Below, one piece after another: positions 53,504-62,328 of a stretch of 64,000 nt of DNA. The notes beneath the pieces were generated by a model. That model was not told the DNA's origin. It did no database searches and saw only the letters and a list, made by a program, of their open reading frames with translations. This stretch comes from Bacteroidales bacterium UBA1714 (GTDB taxonomy: Bacteria; Bacteroidota; Bacteroidia; Bacteroidales; Paludibacteraceae): positions 42,147-106,146 of the forward strand of contig DCIY01000007.1 in assembly GCA_002317295.1 (NCBI GenBank), given 5' to 3'. The position numbers and the translations under genes are program-made. Within the stretch, counting starts at the first letter, position 1, and every line of letters begins with the position of its first letter.

Positions 53504-55702
53504 TTAGTACACATCTTCTACCGCATCTTCGGCATTGAGAACCGTTACCTCAACACGACGGTTGTTCTGACGACCTTCATCGGTCTCATTGGTATCAATC
53601 GGTTCGCTTTCTCCCTTACCATCGGTCTCTAAGCGCGAGGCATCAATACCACGTTTCACCATCTCAGCCTTTACACTGGCGGCACGACCTTCAGACAACT
53701 TCTGGTTGTATGCATCCGTACCCTGAGAATCGGTGTGACCCGTAATCAGAACACGAATCTTCGGGTTCTCCGTCAGGAAATTATACAAAGTCATCAGGTC
53801 ATTTTCAGACATTGGCAAGATATCCGTCTTATCTGTGGCAAAGTACATATGCTTGAGAATCAACACACGACGCACACGGATAACGGGATCCAGATAATAG
53901 TGATCGGTAGCATACAGATCGGCTACGCGAGCATCCTTACCATGATAACCTTCTGCCTGTATATTAACACGATACGTATGACCCAATGGGAAACTGAACT
54001 GAGCTGCAGACTCTAACGTCGACATCAGTTGAGAAGTTTCACCCGTTGCCTCATCCGTAAAGGTAAAGGTAGCGACAACCAGTTTTTCCGTTTTACTGTC
54101 ATGTACCCAACCTGCCCATTTGGGTTTCGGTATCAGGCGGAAACGAATCGTATCCTGCAAATCGCCTTCGTGCGTATAGTCCAAGGTGTCACTAGGCAGG
54201 TATCCGTTGGCATTGGCCCACAAGGTATAGTTACCCTTGGCATAGCGCTGCTGATAACCACCATCTTTCTTCATCGTACGTACTTGCGCACGCTTCTTGC
54301 CCTCTGGCAACACGTTCACCTGAGCAGAACCTATTCCACGCGAAGTAAAGGCATCTTCTACCCACATCTGCATACGTGGATTCGGTATCTTCGGTTTATT
54401 CATTTGCAACATCGCCGTAAACTTGATACCGACCAGTAAACTGTTGACACGCGATGTAGCCCAATCCGACTGATGAATGGAAGTCGTTCCGATGGCAGTC
54501 GGATTCTCCCATAATGTCCCATCGGCCAAAGTGGTTTGCTTGGCGCTGAAGAAAGGCACATTCTGGCAAATATTCATATTGGGTATACCGTAATCAATAA
54601 ACGCACCCAAACGGAAATGCCACGGATGCTCCTTATCGGCATTGGCCTCCAACCATTCTGCTGAGAAGAAATCGTTCAGATTGATTCCAAACTCTGCTGA
54701 TAGAGTCACATCAAATCCAAATGGATTTTTGCCCTTGGCCTCACCCCCATACAACGGATGTTCTGCCAATGGAGACTGAACCAAATAGTGCGTTGGCATA
54801 TTACCCCACTCTTCCACGGCCATCGACTCGTTCACCGATGTGGTCAGCGTTCCGGCCTGATTCCATAGACCCATGACGGTATAGCCCACTTTGGCGCCTG
54901 CCAAGAAATAGAATTTGTCAAAATTACCACCCATCATTACCGGTAACATCACCTGACCCACTATCTGTGTCTCGTGGAACGGATCAAAGTTATAGTACTG
55001 AACCATGGACGAGTAGTCCTGATGAGTCAAATGAAGAGGTTCGGACATCTTGAACTGATCTACCGAGGTAAGCAATCGGAACTCCGGACCTACCTTGAGC
55101 AGGAAGTGCTTATGACGCAATTCATAACCGATACCCAGGAAACCACCGCCTCCACCAAGGAATTTGGAGTCAAACTTGCCTGTATATAAGTCACTGGTAC
55201 CGGAGGCATAGTTATTCACCATACCGGAATAACCCAAACCGCCCCAGAAATCCACAAAGTGGATATCCTGATTAAACATACGGCGCTCCATTTGTGTCAG
55301 TTTTTTACTCTTTTTAGCCTGTTCTTCCTCCCTAATGGCTGCAGCTCTTGCCTGTTCTGCTTCCCGTCTTTCCAACTCTTTGGCCTTATCCTCCGTACGT
55401 TTCTCGACTTCTTTGGCCTTTTGATCAGCCGCTTTGGCTTGATCCTTAGCCTTCTTATCCGCTTCCTTTTGTTTTTTCTTAGCCGCTTTAGCCTTTTCTT
55501 TAGCCTTCTTTTCAGCAGCCTTGGCTTTCTCTTTAGCCTTCTTTTCAGCAGCTTTCTCGCGTTCTATTTGTGCTTTCGACTTTTGTGAATTTTCCACTTT
55601 GGGCTTATTATCCGCAGGAATAGCCATCACCGGACCTGCTGCCAATACCATGACCAGCACCAGGACGAACACTTTTTTCAATATTGCGTACATATTCTTC
55701 AT
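53504..55702 (-). CDS. OmpA-family outer-membrane protein with N-terminal charged coiled coil (732 aa)
   Basis: Four parts can be seen. A signal peptide (to about GPVMA) comes first. A long Lys/Ala/Glu helix follows (about 38-140) with repeated AAEKKAKEKAK units, then a beta-barrel region (about 150-445). A middle region with a carboxypeptidase-regulatory-like turn (about 455-590) leads to a C-terminal OmpA domain (about 610-732). The OmpA domain has ITGHTDSQGTDAYNQKLSEG and RAASV, so both the Asp and the Arg that bind diaminopimelate in other OmpA proteins are present; it should hold peptidoglycan. The gene follows the 1040-residue cargo gene by 4 bases and precedes the beta-barrel gene. Confidence 0.9.
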   Translation of the reverse strand: MKNMYAILKKVFVLVLVMVLAAGPVMAIPADNKPKVENSQKSKAQIEREKAAEKKAKEKAKAAEKKAKEKAKAAKKKQKEADKKAKDQAKAADQKAKEVEKRTEDKAKELERREAEQARAAAIREEEQAKKSKKLTQMERRMFNQDIHFVDFWGGLGYSGMVNNYASGTSDLYTGKFDSKFLGGGGGFLGIGYELRHKHFLLKVGPEFRLLTSVDQFKMSEPLHLTHQDYSSMVQYYNFDPFHETQIVGQVMLPVMMGGNFDKFYFLAGAKVGYTVMGLWNQAGTLTTSVNESMAVEEWGNMPTHYLVQSPLAEHPLYGGEAKGKNPFGFDVTLSAEFGINLNDFFSAEWLEANADKEHPWHFRLGAFIDYGIPNMNICQNVPFFSAKQTTLADGTLWENPTAIGTTSIHQSDWATSRVNSLLVGIKFTAMLQMNKPKIPNPRMQMWVEDAFTSRGIGSAQVNVLPEGKKRAQVRTMKKDGGYQQRYAKGNYTLWANANGYLPSDTLDYTHEGDLQDTIRFRLIPKPKWAGWVHDSKTEKLVVATFTFTDEATGETSQLMSTLESAAQFSFPLGHTYRVNIQAEGYHGKDARVADLYATDHYYLDPVIRVRRVLILKHMYFATDKTDILPMSENDLMTLYNFLTENPKIRVLITGHTDSQGTDAYNQKLSEGRAASVKAEMVKRGIDASRLETDGKGESEPIDTNETDEGRQNNRRVEVTVLNAEDAVEDVY

Positions 55703-55706
55703 AATC

Positions 55707-58700
55707 TTATTCTCCTACACTAATTCGATACGAGCGGGTGATTTCTCCGCTATGCACATTGACTACATACAATCCGATTGCCGCAGGCGCCGACATGGTA
55801 GTACTTCCCTGCGGAAGCATCTCTCTTCGGAGCGTACGGCCTAACATATCACATATTTGAACCTGAGCTGGTTCCGGAACATTCACCGTAAAGGTCTCCC
55901 CACTTCTTAAAGCCGTAGGATTCACCGATACAGAGGCGTTCTTCTTGAGTTTGACATAGAATGGACAGGTAATATCTTCCTTGGTTTGACCATCCACATC
56001 AATGTACTGTACCATCGCCTGATACTTGCCACCTTCTTCCAGTCCCTGCTCCGCATAATAATATGAGTGCGTAGCCTCCGGAATAATTTGATCATTCTTA
56101 TACCACTGATAAGTCAAGAACTGCAAACCGCCATTATTTTCGGTATTCTTCAACGACAAAACATCATTCCAACGTTGGAAGACCATATTGTGCAGGCAGC
56201 CTTTTCCTATGGCAATAATCGTATCCAATTCACAGGTGATATCGGGATAGTCACTGTAGAAGATCATTTCATAGTTACCGCTGCCCAAATTAGTCCAAAC
56301 GGTATCAGTGGTCTCTTTTCCCTCAAAACTTACCCGATTATAGCCTGTACCGCCCACCAAATGGATGGTGGCAAATTCGCGTTCTTCGTTTACAGTATCT
56401 ACCACAATAATGGGTTTGATCTCGTCAGCGGCTTCTATATGCAACAGCAACACACTATCGCAACCATATTGTGTTTTTAATTCCTTACGATAGTCGCCTG
56501 CCTGCGTATATTGCGTGCCTTCAAATTCAACATATCCACCCTTGCAGAGCGTAGCATTGATGGTATCTGCATAAGTCTTATGGAAAATGACATGCAACTC
56601 ATTGGGAGCTTCACAACCATACTCATTCTCGGTATAATACACATAAACGGTATCTTCTTTGACCCACGTACCCAGAGGCAGTAGCACAGAATCTCCCTGA
56701 CACGCTATGATGGTGTCCGTAACACCTGTATGAATCAAATCGGGTAACGTGATATCATAAAACAACGTATCTTGACAAATACCCTCATTCATGGATGCAA
56801 TCATCATCGCATGATAGGTACCACCGGTATCGGGATATACATGTTTTACAGCCAAGGCGGTCTGTTCTTCCACCACACCGTCTCCATAATCATACACACA
56901 TGTATAAATAGGTTCATCTTCCGACATGGTAGCTCCCGACTTACGGTTCACTACACGCACAACCGACTGATTGGTAAACAGAACCGTATTACGACAATTG
57001 GTACTGGTAACCATCGTATCACCAATGGCCATCGGGAAACGAGGATTCGGGTTTGCAGTCAGTGTAAAATAGCAACCATTGTCCACCAAACTATGGCACT
57101 CAACCATATAAATGAGCGAGTCGTCATTGGCAATATGCAAAGTTCTATCCGTTGAAATCGTTGTACGGGAAAGATCCGTCTCCTTATACCAACGATAATT
57201 AAATCCTTCTGGAGCATCAAAGTGGTCGGTGGAGAAATCTCCGCACGCCAAACCCTGCAAGTCGCCAGAACGACAACTCATGGAGAAATACGCGTGCGCA
57301 GGGTGCGTATCATAGGAGCAACGGGAAGATAACAGGCGAATGGTCAATGTTTGGCCCACATATGGACGCAAACTAACCGTCACTTTTTGCCAATCACTAT
57401 AACAAACAGCACCGGATTGGATGGGAGAAGCATTATCCACCCAGTGCCATGATTGGGTATCTCCAAAGCCGCATTTAATATTTAGATGCGTGCAACTGGA
57501 TTCCAATAACTGACCCTGACCATCCAACACAAACAATTGGAACGTAGGTTGCTGATCGATATCGTAACGATAATCTTCACCATGTCCACCGGACTCCATG
57601 ACTACCGCATAGTTGAGGTCCAACAAATCGGACATACCTTGTTGTACCAGATACTTATATTCAATCGCTGCAGATTGACCGGAAGATGTATAGGCGCCCA
57701 AACGAACCGCAGCAATCTCTCCCTCCGGAACGGTCGGGAGACCGCCAGAACCATCCGAGTTAATGGTTTGTGGGTCTAACTCGTTGATGTCTGTATGAAT
57801 CACGTGCATACTCGCATCCGAAGATGGATCCGTATCCGCTGATGCACGCATCGTACCCTGACGACCATTCTTAATAAAATCGTCAAACAAACCCGTATAG
57901 CATACACCGGCATGAGCGGCATTACCAATATCCAGATACTCTATACAACGCATACCAGGAATCCACAGGAAGGTCGAAATGGAAACCCATTCCGAATAGT
58001 TACCTTCGTCGCAAACAGAACGAACATAAAATATGTGCGTACCTTCCGTCTGTAATTGCAAATTGAGGGACTTGCTGGCCACACTGTCGTACTCTACCAG
58101 ATTACCATCGTTGACACAATAGTCACGAACCTGGAATAGTGTAGCAGAAGAGTTCCAGCTCAGTTTGGCCGTTTGGCTGCTATAAGTCAGATTGGTGGGT
58201 TTGGAGCACGAAGAGGCAGGGATATTGCGAATCACAATATTATCTACACATCCCGACGGATTTTTGGGTTTGGAATTATCCAAACCGGATATCCAAATAA
58301 ACACCAACTTACCTGTTGTACTGGCTTGAGTGACATTAAGGGTCATATGTGCTGAAGTCCAGGCTTTGGAACCACGGAATGTTTTACCATTGGCGTTGGT
58401 GAACCAAGCCGGAGCACCGACTCCCGTGGGATTGGAGTTCGTAGCTTGAGTTTGGGGCACCCATGCTACACCTACATACTGCAATGAACCACCCATACTG
58501 CGCCAATCAAAATCCAGATAGTACTGTCCCACCGGTAACGTCATTGCTCGGTAAGATACCACATTAAACGCCTGCGTGGACACATAAGTTGCATTCGCAC
58601 TGTCAGAGGAAACAAATAAGCCCTGCTGACCCTGTTGGCTGAAATTACCCGGTTTGCCGACCATCCATTGGCACAGACATTGTGAGGCTCGGTTACCAGC

Positions 58701-58829
58701 GTTCAATACCCACTGATTCACCTCGGTTGGATCCTCAAAATCACATTCGTACACGACTTGTGCACGCATAGGGAGAGCCGCCATTCCGGCGACTAATACT
58801 CCCAAAACTATTTTGCTAAACTTTTTCAT
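55707..58829 (-). CDS. Type IX-secreted surface protein (1040 aa), paralogue of its upstream neighbour
   Basis: A 1040-residue secreted protein. A signal peptide (to about MRAQ) leads to an anchor-J-like domain (about 27-205, CDFEDPTEVNQWVLNAGN, GQQGLFVSSDSAN, YYLDFDW). An FN3 domain (about 208-295) and a second anchor-J-like domain (about 297-530, VGQTLTIRLLSSRCSYD) follow. PKD-like and CxGD...GCDS-type segments lead to a classical type A sorting domain in the last 75 residues (VSVNPTALRSGETFTV, VQICDMLGRTLRREML, AIGLYVVNV). The exported form is probably anchored on the surface after tail removal. 21 bases after the 1057-residue gene. Confidence 0.88.
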   Translation of the reverse strand: MKKFSKIVLGVLVAGMAALPMRAQVVYECDFEDPTEVNQWVLNAGNRASQCLCQWMVGKPGNFSQQGQQGLFVSSDSANATYVSTQAFNVVSYRAMTLPVGQYYLDFDWRSMGGSLQYVGVAWVPQTQATNSNPTGVGAPAWFTNANGKTFRGSKAWTSAHMTLNVTQASTTGKLVFIWISGLDNSKPKNPSGCVDNIVIRNIPASSCSKPTNLTYSSQTAKLSWNSSATLFQVRDYCVNDGNLVEYDSVASKSLNLQLQTEGTHIFYVRSVCDEGNYSEWVSISTFLWIPGMRCIEYLDIGNAAHAGVCYTGLFDDFIKNGRQGTMRASADTDPSSDASMHVIHTDINELDPQTINSDGSGGLPTVPEGEIAAVRLGAYTSSGQSAAIEYKYLVQQGMSDLLDLNYAVVMESGGHGEDYRYDIDQQPTFQLFVLDGQGQLLESSCTHLNIKCGFGDTQSWHWVDNASPIQSGAVCYSDWQKVTVSLRPYVGQTLTIRLLSSRCSYDTHPAHAYFSMSCRSGDLQGLACGDFSTDHFDAPEGFNYRWYKETDLSRTTISTDRTLHIANDDSLIYMVECHSLVDNGCYFTLTANPNPRFPMAIGDTMVTSTNCRNTVLFTNQSVVRVVNRKSGATMSEDEPIYTCVYDYGDGVVEEQTALAVKHVYPDTGGTYHAMMIASMNEGICQDTLFYDITLPDLIHTGVTDTIIACQGDSVLLPLGTWVKEDTVYVYYTENEYGCEAPNELHVIFHKTYADTINATLCKGGYVEFEGTQYTQAGDYRKELKTQYGCDSVLLLHIEAADEIKPIIVVDTVNEEREFATIHLVGGTGYNRVSFEGKETTDTVWTNLGSGNYEMIFYSDYPDITCELDTIIAIGKGCLHNMVFQRWNDVLSLKNTENNGGLQFLTYQWYKNDQIIPEATHSYYYAEQGLEEGGKYQAMVQYIDVDGQTKEDITCPFYVKLKKNASVSVNPTALRSGETFTVNVPEPAQVQICDMLGRTLRREMLPQGSTTMSAPAAIGLYVVNVHSGEITRSYRISVGE

Positions 58830-58850
58830 ATATGCAAATCAATCATTTTC

Positions 58851-61800
58851 TTAACGAACCAAAATCTTAATAGCCTCTTCCTGGTTAAACACCACATAAT
58901 ACATACCTGCCTGTTGAGGGGCATCCATGGAGGATACAACCCTGCTTTGACCTAACTTTTGAGTGGCAATCGTACGGCCCAGCATATCCATAATGGTCAC
59001 ATTCCCTGATCCGGTAACTTGCATGGTTTGACCGGGGTATAATAAAGTAGGCACAACGGATACGTCCGAATGCGTATCGTCCAGGTTGGTAATGGTTGTT
59101 GTATACACCAAATCGCACGACGGAATACGAAGTCCATCTCCCACACGCGTAACAACCACATGATAACTGGCACCCAAGTCATCATCCGATACATGGATGT
59201 AAGACTGATTCTCATTGGTTAACAAAGAGTCATTACGATACCATTCATAACTGAGATATTCGAATCCGCCATAGTTAAACTTATCATTGAGCAAGGCTAT
59301 AAATCCGTATTTCTGTGCCATAATCTGGCTGGAATATTTCACAAAGAGCGTCAAATACGCACTATCCTTCATGCAGGCACCCGGACCTGGATCTAAGGTC
59401 ACCTTATAGTAGTTGGGGAACATCCCTTTAGGCACAGGGAACATAATCTGTTCTTGAGCGCCAAAAGTATAGACCGAATCATATTTGTCAATATATACCT
59501 TCATGCTATCGTATTGTCCTTTGATCACTTCGACGGGTATATAAATATTAGAATCATTGCAAACAGTAACCGAATCAGGTATTTCCAATTCCAAACGCGG
59601 ATGGACATTGACATGCAAAACCACTACGCTGTCGCATCCATATACATTTTGGAATGTCATCACCATGTCACCGGTGGTATCTTTGTCATATACGATTCCA
59701 TGATGTTCCACAATCTCTCCCTGGCAAATGGAAGTATCTGCCAGCATGGTGGTACTTACGGGGACCACCGTCAGATACAATGTATCCACAATCAAACATC
59801 CAGCTTCCGATTGCGTAGCTACCGGATATACACCATCTTGATCATACATCTCTTCGTGGAACAGTACGGCATTACCTTCACATATGATGGTATCGGTTCG
59901 TTGACGCACTTCGCCAACAGCAGGAACCACCAGTTTGACAACCTTCTCATCGTGGCATGTACCTGTACCATCGCCAATCATGGCCTCCAGAGTCACATAG
60001 TACTCACCACCCTGCTCTGGGAACACAATCACGCCGGGATTTTTAGACGATGTCACCATATCGTCAAAACCAAAATTCCACATAAACGCATCCGGACTCT
60101 CATCCATCAAGTCCTTAATTTTTCCCTGGTGGTTCACCCGAATAAAACTGTTATTGGTAAACACATAGCGATTTTCGCAGTTCTTCGGTTCATACGTATA
60201 TTCAAACTCAGCCACCGGATAACGGGGTTCGGTATTCACAAACAAATCAAATTCGCAATCCTCATTTTCCTTAGAAACCAAGGTACATGTCCAATCCGTT
60301 GGATCGTTCAGACCAATGGTAATCGTCTGTGTGGTACGAATTTCTGGGGTGATATCGTTGTGCCAATAGTAATTAAATCCATCCGGAGCGCTCACTTCCA
60401 CACTTTGCTCCGCACCGCAACTGGTGTTCTTAATATGAGCCGCAGCACAATCCAATGTAAAATAGGCATAACCATAGTGAGCCGACCAGAAGCAGTCATA
60501 TGTGGCCACACTGATTTGCAGAGTCTGACCCACATACGCATCCAGGTTCAATCCCAACAAGGTCCAGTCCTTGTACACGATATCGTCTCCGTAGGTACTG
60601 CCGGAGGAAACATGAATCCATGAAGCATCCTCATTCAGCGGGTTCAAATCCACACGACCGCAAAGGGTATCAATCGGCTGTCCTCTGCCATCCTTGATTT
60701 CCAGCACAAATCGAGGCATCGCGTCATCATCGTGACCCGAAGGATTCTCCAGTACAATGGCATAATGCAGCAGTAAGATCGAATGGTCTTCATCCACGAC
60801 AAACGGATATGTAATCGCCTCTGCGCCATAATTATAATCCCAGTTACCCAAGCGAATGGAAGCATTAAATCCGGACGGAATCATCTTCAACTGATTGTTG
60901 GTGCGCTCATCATAAGCGGTTTGATCCCAAATCACCGTGTGGCGAGAGTTGATGGACTCCCATCCGAAATCTACCACACCCGTATCCTGAAAAGCAAACT
61001 GACGGGTCTGATAATATCCCTGACTATTGGTCGTACCCGAGGTACAAATAGCCACATTGGGATTCGTCAGCGCTGTATAGTTGATACAGTGCTTCTCCGG
61101 ACACAGCAGGTTAAAACTGCTCAGATAGGTATAGGGGCTGTACAGGGTATCGGTATGATTGAGCGAATCCGTCTCATAGCAAATACCGCGTACCCGAAAA
61201 TCATAACTACCCTCCTGCAGCGACTCCAGCACGATGGAAGTGTTACCTTGGGTGATCGAACGCGTCAACCAGGTCGAAGAACCTATCTGGCGATATTGCA
61301 ACTGATAGCGCGAGGATGATCCTTCCCAACTAATCAACACACTGTCACAAGACACCACTTCGGCATTCATGTTCGTGGGCTTGACACAGTTGGCATTGGA
61401 AATTTGCACATTATCAATACCGGCACTGAACGAACTCAACGAATCCGTAGCGCTACTTACCCAGGCAAAATACAGGCGGAACAAACGAACGCCTTGAGCG
61501 ACCGGTATATTGGTTGCCGACAATTGGAAGCCATCGTTATGCCAAGTCTCAGCACCACTCAGGGTTAATTTAGGAGTACCCACATTGGGCAACATATTGC
61601 TATTGTCCACTGCCTTCATGTTGTTGCACTGGGCCGAAGTACCCACATGCGGCAGCACGCCCGCGTACAAAACAGCACTCTCACCGGAACAAATCCAGTC
61701 GAACGAAACATAATAATTACCATCCGCCAGTTCAAAATCACGATAGGCGAACTGAACACAGGGACGATTACCATAGTGAGATGATACACCACCATCGTTC

Positions 61801-62024
61801 GACACATACAAGCCTTGCGTACCATCACTGCGCAACGCATTACCAACCACCCAGGCATCGGTGCAGGTTACACCGTCGGGATTGTTATTAAGCACCCAAT
61901 TAGCCAACTCTGCAGCATCTGCAGGTTCAAAACTCATCGCATACGGAACGGCTGTCTGTTGAGCACAAATAGGAATGGCCCAAAGCACTGCCGAAGCGAG
62001 AACATATAGTAGATTTTTTTTCAT
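58851..62024 (-). CDS. Type IX-secreted surface protein (1057 aa)
   Basis: First gene of the long minus-strand run. A signal peptide (to about PICAQ) is followed by an anchor-J-like domain (about 26-212, MSFEPADAAELANWVLNN, GTQGLYVSNDGG, YYVSFDW), FN3 (about 216-305) and a second anchor-J-like domain (about 310-535). A PKD-like region with FMWNFGFDDM and PEQGGEYYVTLEAM and CEGNAVLFHEE/CQGEIVEHHG...GCDSVVVLHVNV repeats follow. The tail is a type A sorting domain (VSVVPTLLYPGQTMQVTG, VTIMDMLGRTIA, QQAGMYYVVF). Domain order is the same as in the 1040-residue neighbour, so the two arose by tandem duplication. Confidence 0.88.
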   Translation of the reverse strand: MKKNLLYVLASAVLWAIPICAQQTAVPYAMSFEPADAAELANWVLNNNPDGVTCTDAWVVGNALRSDGTQGLYVSNDGGVSSHYGNRPCVQFAYRDFELADGNYYVSFDWICSGESAVLYAGVLPHVGTSAQCNNMKAVDNSNMLPNVGTPKLTLSGAETWHNDGFQLSATNIPVAQGVRLFRLYFAWVSSATDSLSSFSAGIDNVQISNANCVKPTNMNAEVVSCDSVLISWEGSSSRYQLQYRQIGSSTWLTRSITQGNTSIVLESLQEGSYDFRVRGICYETDSLNHTDTLYSPYTYLSSFNLLCPEKHCINYTALTNPNVAICTSGTTNSQGYYQTRQFAFQDTGVVDFGWESINSRHTVIWDQTAYDERTNNQLKMIPSGFNASIRLGNWDYNYGAEAITYPFVVDEDHSILLLHYAIVLENPSGHDDDAMPRFVLEIKDGRGQPIDTLCGRVDLNPLNEDASWIHVSSGSTYGDDIVYKDWTLLGLNLDAYVGQTLQISVATYDCFWSAHYGYAYFTLDCAAAHIKNTSCGAEQSVEVSAPDGFNYYWHNDITPEIRTTQTITIGLNDPTDWTCTLVSKENEDCEFDLFVNTEPRYPVAEFEYTYEPKNCENRYVFTNNSFIRVNHQGKIKDLMDESPDAFMWNFGFDDMVTSSKNPGVIVFPEQGGEYYVTLEAMIGDGTGTCHDEKVVKLVVPAVGEVRQRTDTIICEGNAVLFHEEMYDQDGVYPVATQSEAGCLIVDTLYLTVVPVSTTMLADTSICQGEIVEHHGIVYDKDTTGDMVMTFQNVYGCDSVVVLHVNVHPRLELEIPDSVTVCNDSNIYIPVEVIKGQYDSMKVYIDKYDSVYTFGAQEQIMFPVPKGMFPNYYKVTLDPGPGACMKDSAYLTLFVKYSSQIMAQKYGFIALLNDKFNYGGFEYLSYEWYRNDSLLTNENQSYIHVSDDDLGASYHVVVTRVGDGLRIPSCDLVYTTTITNLDDTHSDVSVVPTLLYPGQTMQVTGSGNVTIMDMLGRTIATQKLGQSRVVSSMDAPQQAGMYYVVFNQEEAIKILVR

Positions 62025-62089
62025 TCTTCAATCTTAATACCTTTATATTTCGCACGCATATTCATATGCATGTACGACAAATTAGCGCG

Positions 62090-62121
62090 CAAAATTACAA
62101 AAAATAATCGAAACTACCAAA
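62090..62121 (-). promoter_or_regulatory. Promoter of the large surface-protein operon
   Basis: On the minus strand TTTG (62121-62118), 20 bases, TAATTTTG (62097-62090). The block 62079-62106 matches 8873-8900 at the gld operon with one mismatch in 28 bases. Confidence 0.88.
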
Positions 62122-62266
62122 TTATTTGTTTAAAAAATAGCATTTTTATACATTTTTTTGATTTTTTGTGACATTTTGGACTGTTTTTCTGCATTTTTAT
62201 GCTCATAAATAATTTTGTGTACATATAACGCACTGATATTATAAATTCATCTTTTTTCATTAAAAA

Positions 62267-62298
62267 CTTGCGTATGTCAAAAAATAGTCGTAATTTTG
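62267..62298 (+). promoter_or_regulatory. Promoter of the phosphodiester-glycosidase-like gene
   Basis: CTTG (62267-62270), 20 bases, TAATTTTG (62291-62298), 30 bases before the ATG. A second candidate with TTTC (62186-62189), 20 bases and TAATTTTG (62210-62217) lies further up. The rest of the 304-base gap 62025-62328 is AT-rich and holds no gene I can see. Confidence 0.75.
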
Positions 62299-62328
62299 TA
62301 CGCACAAAATAATTTTAACACATCTCAC

